A DNA stretch of 64,000 bases from Myxococcales bacterium (lineage in GTDB: Bacteria; Myxococcota_A; Polyangia; Nannocystales; Nannocystaceae), in assembly GCA_020633295.1 (NCBI GenBank), contig JACKDW010000016.1:1-64000 (forward strand), in the 5' to 3' direction. Every line of letters starts with the position of its first letter. The first letter of the stretch is position 1. The position numbers and the translations under genes were made by a program. This document shows positions 41,567 to 50,055 of this stretch, piece by piece. The notes under the pieces are model-generated. The model was given only the letters and a program-made list of their open reading frames with translations, had not been told where the DNA came from and did not search any database.

Positions 41567-44449
41567 TTACTGGTTTTCCTTCGCCAGGCGCTTCTCGCAG
41601 ATGTTCACCCAGCGACGCACGCGGTCGTCGTTGACCGACTTGCCGATCTGCACGCACCGCGCGAACTGCATGGTCTCCTTGTACGCGAGCGTGCGGAGGA
41701 TCTTGTGCTCCTTCTTGCTCTTCCAGCAGTGCCGGTCCTTGAGCAGCACGAGCAGCGCCCGGAAGTCACCGTTGGAGCGCGCCTCGTTCGCGGCGGCGAC
41801 GGTCTGCTTGCAGGCGGCCGAGTCCGGCGAGGGCTTCGGCGGGCGCTTGGTCGGCTTCGTCCCGCCGCTGTCGCCCGCGTCACCCGAGTCACCCGAGTCA
41901 CCGGATTCGTCGGTGTCGCCCGAGGAGTCGTCGCTCGAGTCGTTGCCGGCGTCGTTCGAGTCGTTGCCGGCGTCGTTGCTCGAGTCGTTTCCAGAGTCGC
42001 CCTCGGTGTCACTGGTGGGCGTCGCCGAGGAGTCCCCAGGCGTCTTCCCGCTGTCGCCCGCCGTCGGGTTGGGCGCGACGGTCGGATCGGGCCCGGACGG
42101 GTTGGTGGGGTCGGGGACCACGCCGCCGGTCGCGTCGGGCTCGCCTGAGTCCTTGCTGTCGGGGACCGTCGTGCGAACCTCGCCGGACTCGGCGGCGCTG
42201 GTTCGCCCCTTGCTGTCGCCGGACGAGGTGTTGACGGCGACCGGGCCGGGCCCGGGACCTGTCTTCTCGGGCGTGTACATCATGCCCCAGACGAGCAGGA
42301 TGATGCCGAGCAGCAGCACGGCGCCGTAGCCGAGCTTGCGCGCGTTGCCGGAGTCGACAGGATCGACGATCGGCGCGTCCTCGGGGCCCGAGTGGCTCCG
42401 TGGACCGGACTCCTCGGGCGTCGGCTTGATGATCGGCGCGACGGTGCTGGGCGCGAAGCCGTCGTCGCGCTCCTCGGGCGGCAGGCTGCGCAGCACCTCG
42501 TCCATGCGCACGAGGAAGTCGCGCGCGGACTTCGGGCGCTCCACCGGGTCGATCTCGAGGCAGTCGTCGACGAGGCTGACGAGGTTGCGCGGGAGGTCGG
42601 GGCGCTTCTCGCCGAGCGAGGGCGCCGCCTCGGTCGACTTGCGCGCCATGATCTCGACGAGGTTGTTCGAGATGAACGGCGGCTCGCCGACGAGGCACTC
42701 GTAGAGCATCACGCCGAGCGCGTAGAGGTCGAAGGCCTCGGTCGCGTCCTTGCCCTTGGCCTGCTCCGGCGCCATGTACTCCGGCGTGCCCAGGGCGTGC
42801 CCAGGCACCGTCAGGCGCGCCTGGCTCTCGCTGCGCTCGGCGCCCGCCGAGATGCCGAAATCGAGCACCTTGACGGTCTCGCCCTCGCCCTCGGGCAAGG
42901 GGACGAACATGACGTTATCCGGCTTGAGGTCGCGGTGGATGATGCCGACGTCGTGCGCGGCACGGATGGCGCGCCCGACCGCGCGGATGATCCGACACGC
43001 GCGCCCCACGGGCAGCGTGCCGAGATCCTGGATCTCGTCGTAGAGATTGCGCCCGGTCAGGTACTCCATCACCAGGTACAGGCGCCCGTCGGGCAGCTCG
43101 CCGGCGTCGAAGACCTCGATGATGTTGGGGTGGCCAGCCGCGCTCGCGGCCCGCGCCTCCGCGCGAAAGCGCTTGGCGACGAGCTCGTTGCGGCTCCACT
43201 GATGCGTCAGGACCTTGATCGCGACCTGGCGCCCGACCGTGGTGTGCTCGCCGAGGTACACCGTGCCCATGCCGCCGCGGCCGATGCGGTTGATGATGCG
43301 ATAGCGCTCGGCGATGATCGTGCCGGACTCGATGTGCTCGATGTCCGTAGGGTCAGGCTTCTCCTCGGGCTTCTTGGGCCCGGAGTCGGACTCGCTCGCG
43401 TCCTCCAGCTCGTCGACGTCGACGTCGAACTCGTCGCCGGACTCGCTGGACTCGCTCGCGTGCGGGAACACCTCGGTGCGCGAGATCTCGGAGAGCAGCT
43501 TCTCGCGGTTCTCACGCTCGCGCAGCTGCGCGTCGCCGAACAGCATCGCGAGGAACTCGCCGACCTGCTCCTGACCGGTGCCGGCGGCGTGGCCGGCGAG
43601 CCAGTCGCTGAGCGCCTCCATGAACTCGCCCGCGGTCGGGTAGCGCTCGTCGCGGTCGTGCGTGAGCGCCTTGACGACGACCGCGTCGAGCAGCGGATCG
43701 ACGCGGCTCGAGAGGCTGCTCGGCGGCGGCGCCTCGAAATTGGCGACTGCCTCGGTGTCGATGCCCTCGCCCGCGCGCAGCGGCCTGCCCGTGAGCAGCT
43801 CCCACAGCACGGCGCCGCAGGCGTACACGTCTGTGCGCCCGTCGAGGACCTCGCGCCTGGCCTGCTCCGGCGACATGTAGCCGACCTTGCCGAACACGAC
43901 GCCTGGCGCCGTGAGGCTCGCCTTGAGCGTCGACGTCGCCAGGCCGAAGTCCGCGAGCCGCACGGCGCCCTGCCAGTCGATCAGGATGTTCGACGGCGAG
44001 ACGTCGCGATGGACGAGACCGAGCCCCGGGAAGGTGTGCGCGTAATGGAGACCACGTAGGATCTCACGCACGATGTGGACGGCGAGCGGAACCGGGAACG
44101 CCTTGCCGACCTGCGCGCATCGATCCCAGATGTCCGCGAGATCGCGCCCCTCGATGAGCGCCATGACGATGAACAGCTGCTCATCGATCTCGCCGGCTTC
44201 GCGCACGTCGACGATGTTGTTGTGGTGCAGGCGCAGGACGAGCTTCGCCTCATCCATGAACCGCGTTCGGTAGTCATGGTCCGGTAGACCCGGGCGAAGC
44301 AGCTTCACGGCGGCGAGCCGCGTCAAGTTCTCTTGACCGACCGAGGCGAGGTAGACCGTCGCCATCCCGCCCTCGCCGAGGGTGGCGAGCAAGGTCACGT
44401 TGCCCAACCTCCGCGGCGGATCAAGTCGCTCAATCTCGCCCATCACCAT
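41567..44449 (-). CDS. Transmembrane Ser/Thr protein kinase with two kinase domains
   Basis: 960 residues. Kinase 1 (about 15-285) has a Gly loop LGEGGMATVYLA, K49 in AAVKLL, HRDVSPSN (147-154), DFG (167-169) and SPEQA. Kinase 2 (about 380-655) has IGRGGMGTVYLG, K412, HRDLKPDN (505-512), DFG (530-532) and YMAPEQA. Both keep the catalytic residues. An acidic linker (330-370) joins them. A membrane helix is at 707-724, followed outside by a Pro/Thr and DSG/NDS-repeat stalk and a small C-terminal domain with four Cys. ATG 44449 was chosen; TTG 44458 and ATG 44443 are alternatives. It diverges from the PATAN gene with a 54-bp gap. It probably phosphorylates cytoplasmic targets on an outer signal. 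Confidence 0.9.
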   Translation of the reverse strand: MVMGEIERLDPPRRLGNVTLLATLGEGGMATVYLASVGQENLTRLAAVKLLRPGLPDHDYRTRFMDEAKLVLRLHHNNIVDVREAGEIDEQLFIVMALIEGRDLADIWDRCAQVGKAFPVPLAVHIVREILRGLHYAHTFPGLGLVHRDVSPSNILIDWQGAVRLADFGLATSTLKASLTAPGVVFGKVGYMSPEQARREVLDGRTDVYACGAVLWELLTGRPLRAGEGIDTEAVANFEAPPPSSLSSRVDPLLDAVVVKALTHDRDERYPTAGEFMEALSDWLAGHAAGTGQEQVGEFLAMLFGDAQLRERENREKLLSEISRTEVFPHASESSESGDEFDVDVDELEDASESDSGPKKPEEKPDPTDIEHIESGTIIAERYRIINRIGRGGMGTVYLGEHTTVGRQVAIKVLTHQWSRNELVAKRFRAEARAASAAGHPNIIEVFDAGELPDGRLYLVMEYLTGRNLYDEIQDLGTLPVGRACRIIRAVGRAIRAAHDVGIIHRDLKPDNVMFVPLPEGEGETVKVLDFGISAGAERSESQARLTVPGHALGTPEYMAPEQAKGKDATEAFDLYALGVMLYECLVGEPPFISNNLVEIMARKSTEAAPSLGEKRPDLPRNLVSLVDDCLEIDPVERPKSARDFLVRMDEVLRSLPPEERDDGFAPSTVAPIIKPTPEESGPRSHSGPEDAPIVDPVDSGNARKLGYGAVLLLGIILLVWGMMYTPEKTGPGPGPVAVNTSSGDSKGRTSAAESGEVRTTVPDSKDSGEPDATGGVVPDPTNPSGPDPTVAPNPTAGDSGKTPGDSSATPTSDTEGDSGNDSSNDAGNDSNDAGNDSSDDSSGDTDESGDSGDSGDAGDSGGTKPTKRPPKPSPDSAACKQTVAAANEARSNGDFRALLVLLKDRHCWKSKKEHKILRTLAYKETMQFARCVQIGKSVNDDRVRRWVNICEKRLAKENQ

Positions 44450-44503
44450 GTTCGCCAAACGCTACCACGACTTGGAGAATTCCGAGTATCCTTTGCTCCG
44501 CTC

Positions 44504-45799
44504 ATGGCGACAGCAGGCGGCATCCTCTACTACGACCCGAACAGGACGACGGCCAAGCTCGCCACTGCGGGGCTCCGCCTCGCGGGCTTCCAGGTGTTCA
44601 ACGCCCACACCCAAGAAGAGGCGGAGGTCCTGTGTCGTGCGCACGGTCCGAGCGGCGACGGCGTCATCATCGCGCTTCTGCTCGACGCGGCCGCAGATCC
44701 CGCGGCGTCGGCCTCCGTGCTGAAGGCGCTCGTCCAGGTCCCGGGCGCCGCCAGCCTGCCGGGTATCCTCCTGGTCAGCCGCAGCAACCCAACGCCCATC
44801 CCCGGCGCCGAGGGGCTCCCAAGCATCCGCCGGCCGTTCAGCACCCCGGCGCTGGTGAAGGTCGTTCAGGAGAGCTTGGAGGGCGAGCACCCGGGGATCG
44901 CGGTCGCGCAGACGGCCGAGGACGACCTCGCGACCGCGCGCCTGCGGCGGGTGCTCGAGGAGAGCTTTCCTGGCCAGGAGTTCAGTGAGCAGCTCGTGGA
45001 GCGCTTCGCCCAGGCGCTGCGCGAGGACGAGGAGCTGCCGATGCCCCCGGAGGGCGTTTGTATCCGCGGGATCCTCGGGGTCGCGCGGCTCGACTCCGTC
45101 CTCGAGATGCTCGGCAACGCCAAGTACCGCGGCGTGCTCACGGTCGAGAAAGAGGACGCGTGGGGCAAGCTCCACCTCGACCAGGGGCGCATTCGCCTGG
45201 CCGAGTACAAGGGCCTCGGCGAGGACCTCAAGCTCGGTCGCTTCGTCGTCGAGGGCGGCTTCCTGCGCGACGAGGAGCTCGAGGCGTTCATCGTCGGCAA
45301 GGACCCAGAGCAGCGTCCGCTCGGCGTGCGGCTGGTCGACGGCGGGCTCATCAGCTCCGCCGACCTCGCGCAGATCCTCATCGACCAGGCGCGCGCGGTC
45401 ACGTGTCACCTGCTGACCTGGAAGACCGGGATGTTCAGCTTCCGCCCCCAGGGCGAGCTCGACTCGATGGCGACCACGGCGGCGCAGCAGCGCGCCGAGC
45501 TGCTCGTCGACGAGGCGCTGCTCGACGGGCTCCGGCGCCTCGACGAGCAGGCGATGATGGGGGTGCACATGCCCCACCAAGACGACGTCTTCCTCCGCAT
45601 CGACGAGCAGGTCGCGAAGCTGACCCGCGACGCGCTGCCCCGCGACGAGCTCGCGGTGCTCGAGCTCGTCAACGGCCGCAACTCGGTCAAGGAGATCGCC
45701 CGGAAGACGCGGACCGGGACGTTCGCGGTCTCGCGCGTCTTGTATCGACACGCGAAGGCGAACCTCGTGCGCAAGCGGGTCACGCCGGTCGTCGTGTGA
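44504..45799 (+). CDS. PATAN/DUF4388-domain regulator with degenerate receiver start
   Basis: 431 residues. The first ~125 look like a receiver fold (GGILYYDPNRTTAKLATAGLR, LLVSRSNP, IRRPFSTPALVKVV), but the usual acidic phospho-site is not clear and the conserved KPF is RPF. Residues 185-400 carry a DUF4388/PATAN-type domain (RGILGVARLDSVLEMLGNAK, YRGVLTVEKEDAWGKLHLDQG). A C-terminal winged-helix-like part is NGRNSVKEIARKTRTGTFAVSRVLYR. Such proteins are signalling adaptors in delta-proteobacteria. It diverges from the dual kinase by 54 bp and is followed after 31 nt by a pseudo-receiver gene, so the three may act in one pathway. Confidence 0.72.
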   Translation: MATAGGILYYDPNRTTAKLATAGLRLAGFQVFNAHTQEEAEVLCRAHGPSGDGVIIALLLDAAADPAASASVLKALVQVPGAASLPGILLVSRSNPTPIPGAEGLPSIRRPFSTPALVKVVQESLEGEHPGIAVAQTAEDDLATARLRRVLEESFPGQEFSEQLVERFAQALREDEELPMPPEGVCIRGILGVARLDSVLEMLGNAKYRGVLTVEKEDAWGKLHLDQGRIRLAEYKGLGEDLKLGRFVVEGGFLRDEELEAFIVGKDPEQRPLGVRLVDGGLISSADLAQILIDQARAVTCHLLTWKTGMFSFRPQGELDSMATTAAQQRAELLVDEALLDGLRRLDEQAMMGVHMPHQDDVFLRIDEQVAKLTRDALPRDELAVLELVNGRNSVKEIARKTRTGTFAVSRVLYRHAKANLVRKRVTPVVV

Positions 45800-45830
45800 C
45801 CCGAGCCAAGGCAAGCGCCGAGCCCGAGCC

Positions 45831-46265
45831 ATGACCGCCCTGCGCCACGTCGTCATCGCGGACCCCGAGCGCGCGGGTCGCGAGAAGCTCGCGGCGCTCG
45901 CCGAGCAGGCCGGGCGCGAGCTCGACGGCGAGCTGCGCGTGCACGTCGCCAAGACGGGGACCGAGGCGCTGCTGCTGATCGACCGGTTCAAGCCCGCGCT
46001 CGTGCTCACCGAGGTCGTGCTCGCCGAGCTCAACGGCCTCGCGCTGCTCCGGCGCGTGCGCGAGAACGCGACCTCCGAGGGCACCCGGCCGCCGCCCTTC
46101 ATCCTGGTGACGACGCTGGTCCGCGAGACCGATCGCTACTGGGGTCTCCGCAACGGCGCGCACGCCTACGTGACCAGGCCCTTCGACGACGAGCTGCTGC
46201 GAGCGCGGATCCGCGACGTGCTCGTCGCGGGCGCGGCCGCGCGCCCCGAGAAGCTCGGGCTCTGA
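45831..46265 (+). CDS. Stand-alone pseudo-receiver (Glu at the phospho-site)
   Basis: 144 residues with receiver fold spacing. The normal phospho-accepting Asp is Glu61 (LVLTEVVLAELNGLALL), the conserved Lys is Arg116 (VTRPF), and only one acidic residue remains in the pocket (D11). Thr94/95 is kept. Such a protein cannot be phosphorylated normally and may be locked in an active-like state. It is co-directional with the PATAN gene (31 nt apart) and converges on the SurA-like gene. A target is unknown. Confidence 0.82.
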   Translation: MTALRHVVIADPERAGREKLAALAEQAGRELDGELRVHVAKTGTEALLLIDRFKPALVLTEVVLAELNGLALLRRVRENATSEGTRPPPFILVTTLVRETDRYWGLRNGAHAYVTRPFDDELLRARIRDVLVAGAAARPEKLGL

Positions 46266-46267
46266 GC

Positions 46268-46302
46268 GTCCTCGCGGCTATATAGAAGCTTCACCCGAGG
46301 AC
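46268..46302. terminator. Weak hairpin between convergent genes
   Basis: GTCCTCG (46268-46274) and CGAGGAC (46296-46302) can pair across a 21-nt A/T-richer loop, between the pseudo-receiver stop (46265) and the end of the SurA-like gene (46321). Confidence 0.4.
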
Positions 46303-46320
46303 ATGTCGCCGGGGCCCGCC

Positions 46321-47310
46321 TCAGAGGCGGATGTCGATGTGCGCCTTCGCGCGCAGCTGCTGACGGAAGTCACGGCTCGCGCGTTCGAAGGCCTCGGCCT
46401 CGAGCATGGCGCGGATCTGGTCCTTGGCCTGTTCGAAGCTGCGCACGTCGGTCTCCTCGCGCTCGACGATCAGGAACACGACGTAGCCGCGCCCGGACGC
46501 GAGCGGGCCGACGACCTGCCCCTCCTTGGCCGCGAAGATCGCGTCCTCGAGCTGCGGCGCGATCTCCCCGCGACCGAGGGTGCGCCGGGTGTCGGTCATC
46601 TTGAGCTCGCGCGCGACCTCGGCGTAGGGCTCCCCTGAACGCAGCCGACGCGCGACCGTCTGCGCGCGCGCGTAGATCTTGTCGCGCGCGTCGCTGCGCT
46701 GCTCGTCGGCGATGAACGGCAGCTGCTCGAGCACGATCTTCGAATCGACGTCGCGGGCCATCTTCCGGTAGTGCTCGCGCACCTGCGCCTCGGTGACCTT
46801 GAAGTTGGTCAGGTAGGTCGTCGTGACGTGCACGAGGATCTGGTCGCGGATCATCTGTCGATAGTCGGACCAGCTGCCGAACTGCCCGCTCTCGAGGACC
46901 GCCGCGCGCAGCTCCTCGACCGAGGAGAAGCCGTTGTCCTGGGCCATCTGCAGCAGGTATCGCTCGATGTCCGCGTCGCCCACCGGGATCTGCATGCGCG
47001 CGGCCTCGCGGCGGATGAGGTGCCGCTCGATCAGCTCATCGAGCACCTGCGGGCGGATCTCCTCCATCTTCTTCTCGACCTGCGCCTGCGTCGCGGCGGG
47101 CCCGAGCTTCTCGACCTCCATCGCCAGGATCGGCGACGAGGTCAGCTCGCGCTCGAGCTCGCTGAGCAGCACGATGTCGTCGTTGACGACCGCGATCACG
47201 CGATCCATGACGACCGCGGCCGCCTGACTCTCCGCGGGCGCGCCGATCACCAGCGCGGCGAGCAGCGCGGGGACGAGCGCGCGGGGGCCTACGAGTGAAC
47301 GTCCGGACAT
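46321..47310 (-). CDS. SurA-like periplasmic chaperone / PpiC-type peptidyl-prolyl isomerase
   Basis: 329 residues. A signal peptide (PALLAALVIGAPAESQA) is followed by the SurA N-terminal pattern MDRVIAVVNDDIVLLSELERE and EIRPQVLDELIERHLIRREA. A late segment resembles a rotamase/PpiC domain (ARRLRSGEPYAEVARELKM, LGRGEIAPQLEDAIFAAKEGQVVGPLASGRGYVVFLI). It should help outer-membrane proteins fold. The start ATG 47310 sits 9 nt after a TATACC -10 (47325-47320), so the message would have almost no leader. A repeat array lies upstream. Confidence 0.88.
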   Translation of the reverse strand: MSGRSLVGPRALVPALLAALVIGAPAESQAAAVVMDRVIAVVNDDIVLLSELERELTSSPILAMEVEKLGPAATQAQVEKKMEEIRPQVLDELIERHLIRREAARMQIPVGDADIERYLLQMAQDNGFSSVEELRAAVLESGQFGSWSDYRQMIRDQILVHVTTTYLTNFKVTEAQVREHYRKMARDVDSKIVLEQLPFIADEQRSDARDKIYARAQTVARRLRSGEPYAEVARELKMTDTRRTLGRGEIAPQLEDAIFAAKEGQVVGPLASGRGYVVFLIVEREETDVRSFEQAKDQIRAMLEAEAFERASRDFRQQLRAKAHIDIRL

Positions 47311-47319
47311 GTACGGGTG

Positions 47320-47325
47320 GGTATA
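47320..47325 (-). promoter_or_regulatory. -10 element of the SurA-like gene
   Basis: TGC-TATACC on the minus strand (extended -10 type), 9 nt before the ATG at 47310. No clear -35 was found. Confidence 0.45.
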
Positions 47326-47342
47326 GCAGATCGCCGCGCGGA

Positions 47343-47407
47343 CGATCCTCGCGCGGACGATCCTCGCGGTCGATCCTCGCGGTCGATCCTCGCGGTCGAT
47401 CCTCGCG
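47343..47407. repeat. Five tandem copies of CGATCCTCGCG
   Basis: Copies start at 47343, 47358, 47371, 47384 and 47397, with periods 15, 13, 13, 13. The array lies immediately upstream of the SurA-like promoter. Copies are almost identical, so it may be a recent expansion or a regulator array. Confidence 0.8.
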
Positions 47408-47476
47408 CGGACGAGCGCCGCGCGTGGGTCGCCGGGAATCACCGCGCGCGCGCGCGGGTACGCGTTAACGGCGACA

Positions 47477-47502
47477 GGGCGCACGCCGATCGGCGTGCGC
47501 CC
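47477..47502 (-). terminator. Perfect palindrome after the Cys-rich lipoprotein gene
   Basis: GGGCGCACGCCGA/TCGGCGTGCGCCC, 26 bp with no mismatch, 28 nt beyond the stop of the minus-strand gene at 47531. No T-run follows on that strand. Confidence 0.55.
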
Positions 47503-47530
47503 CGTTGCGCGTACTGCTGCTCGCGTCGCG

Positions 47531-48496
47531 CTACTCGCAGACGGAGCCGTGCAGCGGCATGTAGTCGGGCGGCGGGTTCATCGGGTCGGGCGGGAGGTTG
47601 TCGATGTCGACCCACGCGTCGGTGCAGCTGCCGCTCTGGCAGGGGTTGTCGGCGTCGCACTCGCCGCAGATGCCGACCTCGATGACGCCCATGACGACCG
47701 CGATCGAGCACACGCCCGACTCGCAGGCCTTGCCCTCGCCCTTGACGCAGGCGTTGTCATTCGGGATGGCGCCGTCGGCGACGCACTGGAGCGTGCCGGT
47801 GAAGTTGGCCACGTCGATGGTCGGCGCGCAGTTCGGCTCCGCCGCGTCCATGCAGTCGGCGCTCTCGGCACAGTCGCCGCAGGTGCTGACGGTGAGGATG
47901 CCGGCCGCGTCGAGCACGGTGCCGCACATGAGCGGGTCCTGACAGGTGTTCGGACCGTCGACGTCACAGCCAGCGCCGAGCGAGCCGTCGTTGCAGAACG
48001 ACGGGGTGCTGGCGAGCGGGTTCGGGATCGTGCAGCCGGCGCCGTTGCAGTCGTCGGCGGTGACGCACTCGCCACAGAGGCCGCCGATCAGCGGGACGAC
48101 GAAGCACTTGCCATCCTGCGAGTCGTCGTACTCAACCGTGCCGTTCTCGGGATCGTAGTTGGTGACGAGGGCGCACTCGCAGTCGAGCTGGCACTCTTCA
48201 CCCGGCGGGTTGCGCATCGCGACCTCTTCGCAGGGGTCGACCGCGGTGGTGTTGGTCGTGGAGCTGGTCGCGGGCTCCGTGGTCACGCCGGTGGTCGTGG
48301 ACTCGCCGACGGTCCCGTCGGTGGTCAGGTCGGGGCCGGTCGAGGTCGAGCCGCCCTCGGTCCCCGGACCCTCGCTGGTCTCACCGGTGGTTGCGGAGTC
48401 GGTCCCGCTCGGTCCGCTGTCACCACAGCCGGTCAGTGGCGCGAGCGCGAGCGCGGCGAGCAGACAGAAGGGAAGTTGCAGCTTCGATCGAATCAT
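47531..48496 (-). CDS. Cys-rich lipoprotein
   Basis: 321 residues. The signal peptide ends in APLTGC (lipobox). A Ser/Thr/Gly stalk follows (residues 28-85), then a compact Cys-rich region with repeated CGECxxxxxC and CDC-type spacing (CQLDCEC, CGECVTADDC, CGDCAESADC, CGECDADNPC). Unlike the four beta-helix paralogues, it has no beta-helix part, so it is a shorter relative of their N-terminal half. ATG 48496 has AGGAG 6 nt upstream. It probably sits on the outer membrane; function unknown. Confidence 0.78.
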   Translation of the reverse strand: MIRSKLQLPFCLLAALALAPLTGCGDSGPSGTDSATTGETSEGPGTEGGSTSTGPDLTTDGTVGESTTTGVTTEPATSSTTNTTAVDPCEEVAMRNPPGEECQLDCECALVTNYDPENGTVEYDDSQDGKCFVVPLIGGLCGECVTADDCNGAGCTIPNPLASTPSFCNDGSLGAGCDVDGPNTCQDPLMCGTVLDAAGILTVSTCGDCAESADCMDAAEPNCAPTIDVANFTGTLQCVADGAIPNDNACVKGEGKACESGVCSIAVVMGVIEVGICGECDADNPCQSGSCTDAWVDIDNLPPDPMNPPPDYMPLHGSVCE

Positions 48497-49050
48497 GGAG
48501 TCTCCTAAGACGAGGCGCCGAAGCGACGAACGCCCCGGGCAGGCAAGGTGGGTTGAGGAGTGCCGTCGTGGAATCGGTGGAACGGAGCCGCGTCCGGCGG
48601 ACGGGCCGTTTTCGGTCCTCGTGTACATGCTACGGAGCAAACCCGCAAGATGTCGAACCGGCCCACAAACACCCGAGAGCATCCTCCCAATCGTAAGACA
48701 GGATACTCGTATATCACATTCTCCGCGGCGAACCCGTGACCTGCCCCCGACGCATCCCGTCACCACGCCACGAGAGCGTGGTGCCGACCGAGAACGGCGG
48801 CCGTCCGCGCAGGTCGCGACACTTCAGCGTCACCGCTCCGGTGTGACATCGCTGTCAGGGGCCGAGAGACCCCATCGTTGCTCTGCCGGGAGAACATGGA
48901 GTCGGCCGTTCGCGGCAGACGCACGCGCGGGCGAGGCAGTGGTCGCGCCGCCTCCCGTGACGCGGTCGATCGCCGACGCGGCGCGACGCCAAGTCCCCCG
49001 CGAACGCGGGCGCCGCTGACAACACGGAGCGCGTGGAATACAGTAGCAAA
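48497..49050. other. Divergent intergenic region (~550 bp)
   Basis: Separates the Cys-rich lipoprotein and the amidase gene. Contains an A/T-richer patch at 48640-48725 (with a GATACTCGTATATCAC-type core) that may be a promoter, and the amidase promoter near 49037. No gene is supported. Confidence 0.5.
49037..49042 (+). promoter_or_regulatory. -10 element of the amidase gene
   Basis: TGGAATACA-type element with AATACA at 49037-49042, only 8 nt before ATG 49051. A CTGACA at 49015-49020 lies 16 nt upstream as a possible -35. No ribosome site precedes the ATG. Confidence 0.45.
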
Positions 49051-49917
49051 ATGAGTTCGATCGTCCGGTGTGGCCTGATCCAGTGCAGTAACCCGATCAA
49101 CGACGAGTCGCAGTCGATCGCCGACATCCAGCAGGCGATGCTCGACAAGCACATCCCGTTCATCGAGGAGGCGGGCAAGCGCGGAGTGCAAATCCTCTGC
49201 CTGCAGGAGATCTTTAACGGCCCGTACTTTTGCCCCAGCCAGGACCGTCGCTGGTACGCCGCCGCCGAGCCGATTCCAGGTCCGACGACCCAGCTCATGG
49301 CCGGCTACGCGCGCAAACACGACATGGTCATCGTCGTCCCGCTGTACGAGGAGGCGATGCGCGGCGTGTACTACAACAGCGCCGCGGTCATCGACGCCGA
49401 CGGCACCTACCTGGGCAAGTACCGCAAGCAGCACATCCCGCAGACCTCGGGGTTTTGGGAGAAGTACTTCTTCAAGCCCGGCGACGGCGGCTACCCCGTG
49501 TTCAACACCCGCTACGCGCGCGTCGGCGTGTACATCTGCTACGACCGCCACTTCCCCGAGGGCGCGCGCTGCCTGGGGCTCAACGGCGCGGAGATCGTGT
49601 TCAACCCGAGCGCGACGGTCGCCGGCCTGAGCCAGTACCTGTGGAAGCTCGAGCAGCCGGCCCACGCGGTCGCCAACGGCTACTTCGTCGGCGCGAGCAA
49701 CCGCGTCGGCACCGAGGGTCCGTGGAACATCGGCAAGTTCTACGGGAGCAGCTACTTCGTCGACCCGCGCGGGCAATTCCTCGCGGAGGGCTCCGAGGAC
49801 GACGATGAGCTGGTCGTCGCGGACCTCGACCTCTCGGTGATCGACGAGGTGCGCCAGACCTGGCAATTTTACCGGGACCGGCGACCCGAGGCCTACGCCG
49901 AGCTCGTCGATCACTAG
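49051..49917 (+). CDS. Nitrilase-superfamily amidohydrolase, probable beta-ureidopropionase
   Basis: 288 residues. The Glu-Lys-Cys triad is visible: Glu in CLQEIFNGPYFCPSQ, Lys in YRKQHIPQ and Cys in VYICYDRHFPEGAR. These contexts are close to N-carbamoyl-beta-alanine/beta-ureidopropionase and N-carbamoylputrescine amidase. The next two genes encode a CoA-acylating semialdehyde dehydrogenase and a class III aminotransferase, the steps after beta-alanine, so beta-ureidopropionase is the better choice. The reaction gives beta-alanine, ammonia and CO2. The frame could begin at GTG 49033, but ATG 49051 matches the family start and the promoter position. Confidence 0.85.
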   Translation: MSSIVRCGLIQCSNPINDESQSIADIQQAMLDKHIPFIEEAGKRGVQILCLQEIFNGPYFCPSQDRRWYAAAEPIPGPTTQLMAGYARKHDMVIVVPLYEEAMRGVYYNSAAVIDADGTYLGKYRKQHIPQTSGFWEKYFFKPGDGGYPVFNTRYARVGVYICYDRHFPEGARCLGLNGAEIVFNPSATVAGLSQYLWKLEQPAHAVANGYFVGASNRVGTEGPWNIGKFYGSSYFVDPRGQFLAEGSEDDDELVVADLDLSVIDEVRQTWQFYRDRRPEAYAELVDH

Positions 49918-50055
49918 CGGTCGCGTCACCGCGCTCGGCGAGGCGAGCGCCCCGCCCCCTCGCGCCCGCGCCCGCGCCCGATCGCGCTTGGCCCCGCGGG
50001 CGCGAAGCGGGTATCACGCTGGACGCGCCCACACACGCACTGGAGCACCCGGACG

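Noticed and set aside
47343..47407. CRISPR-like array
   Set aside because: Units are 13 bp with no unique spacers; it is a simple tandem repeat.
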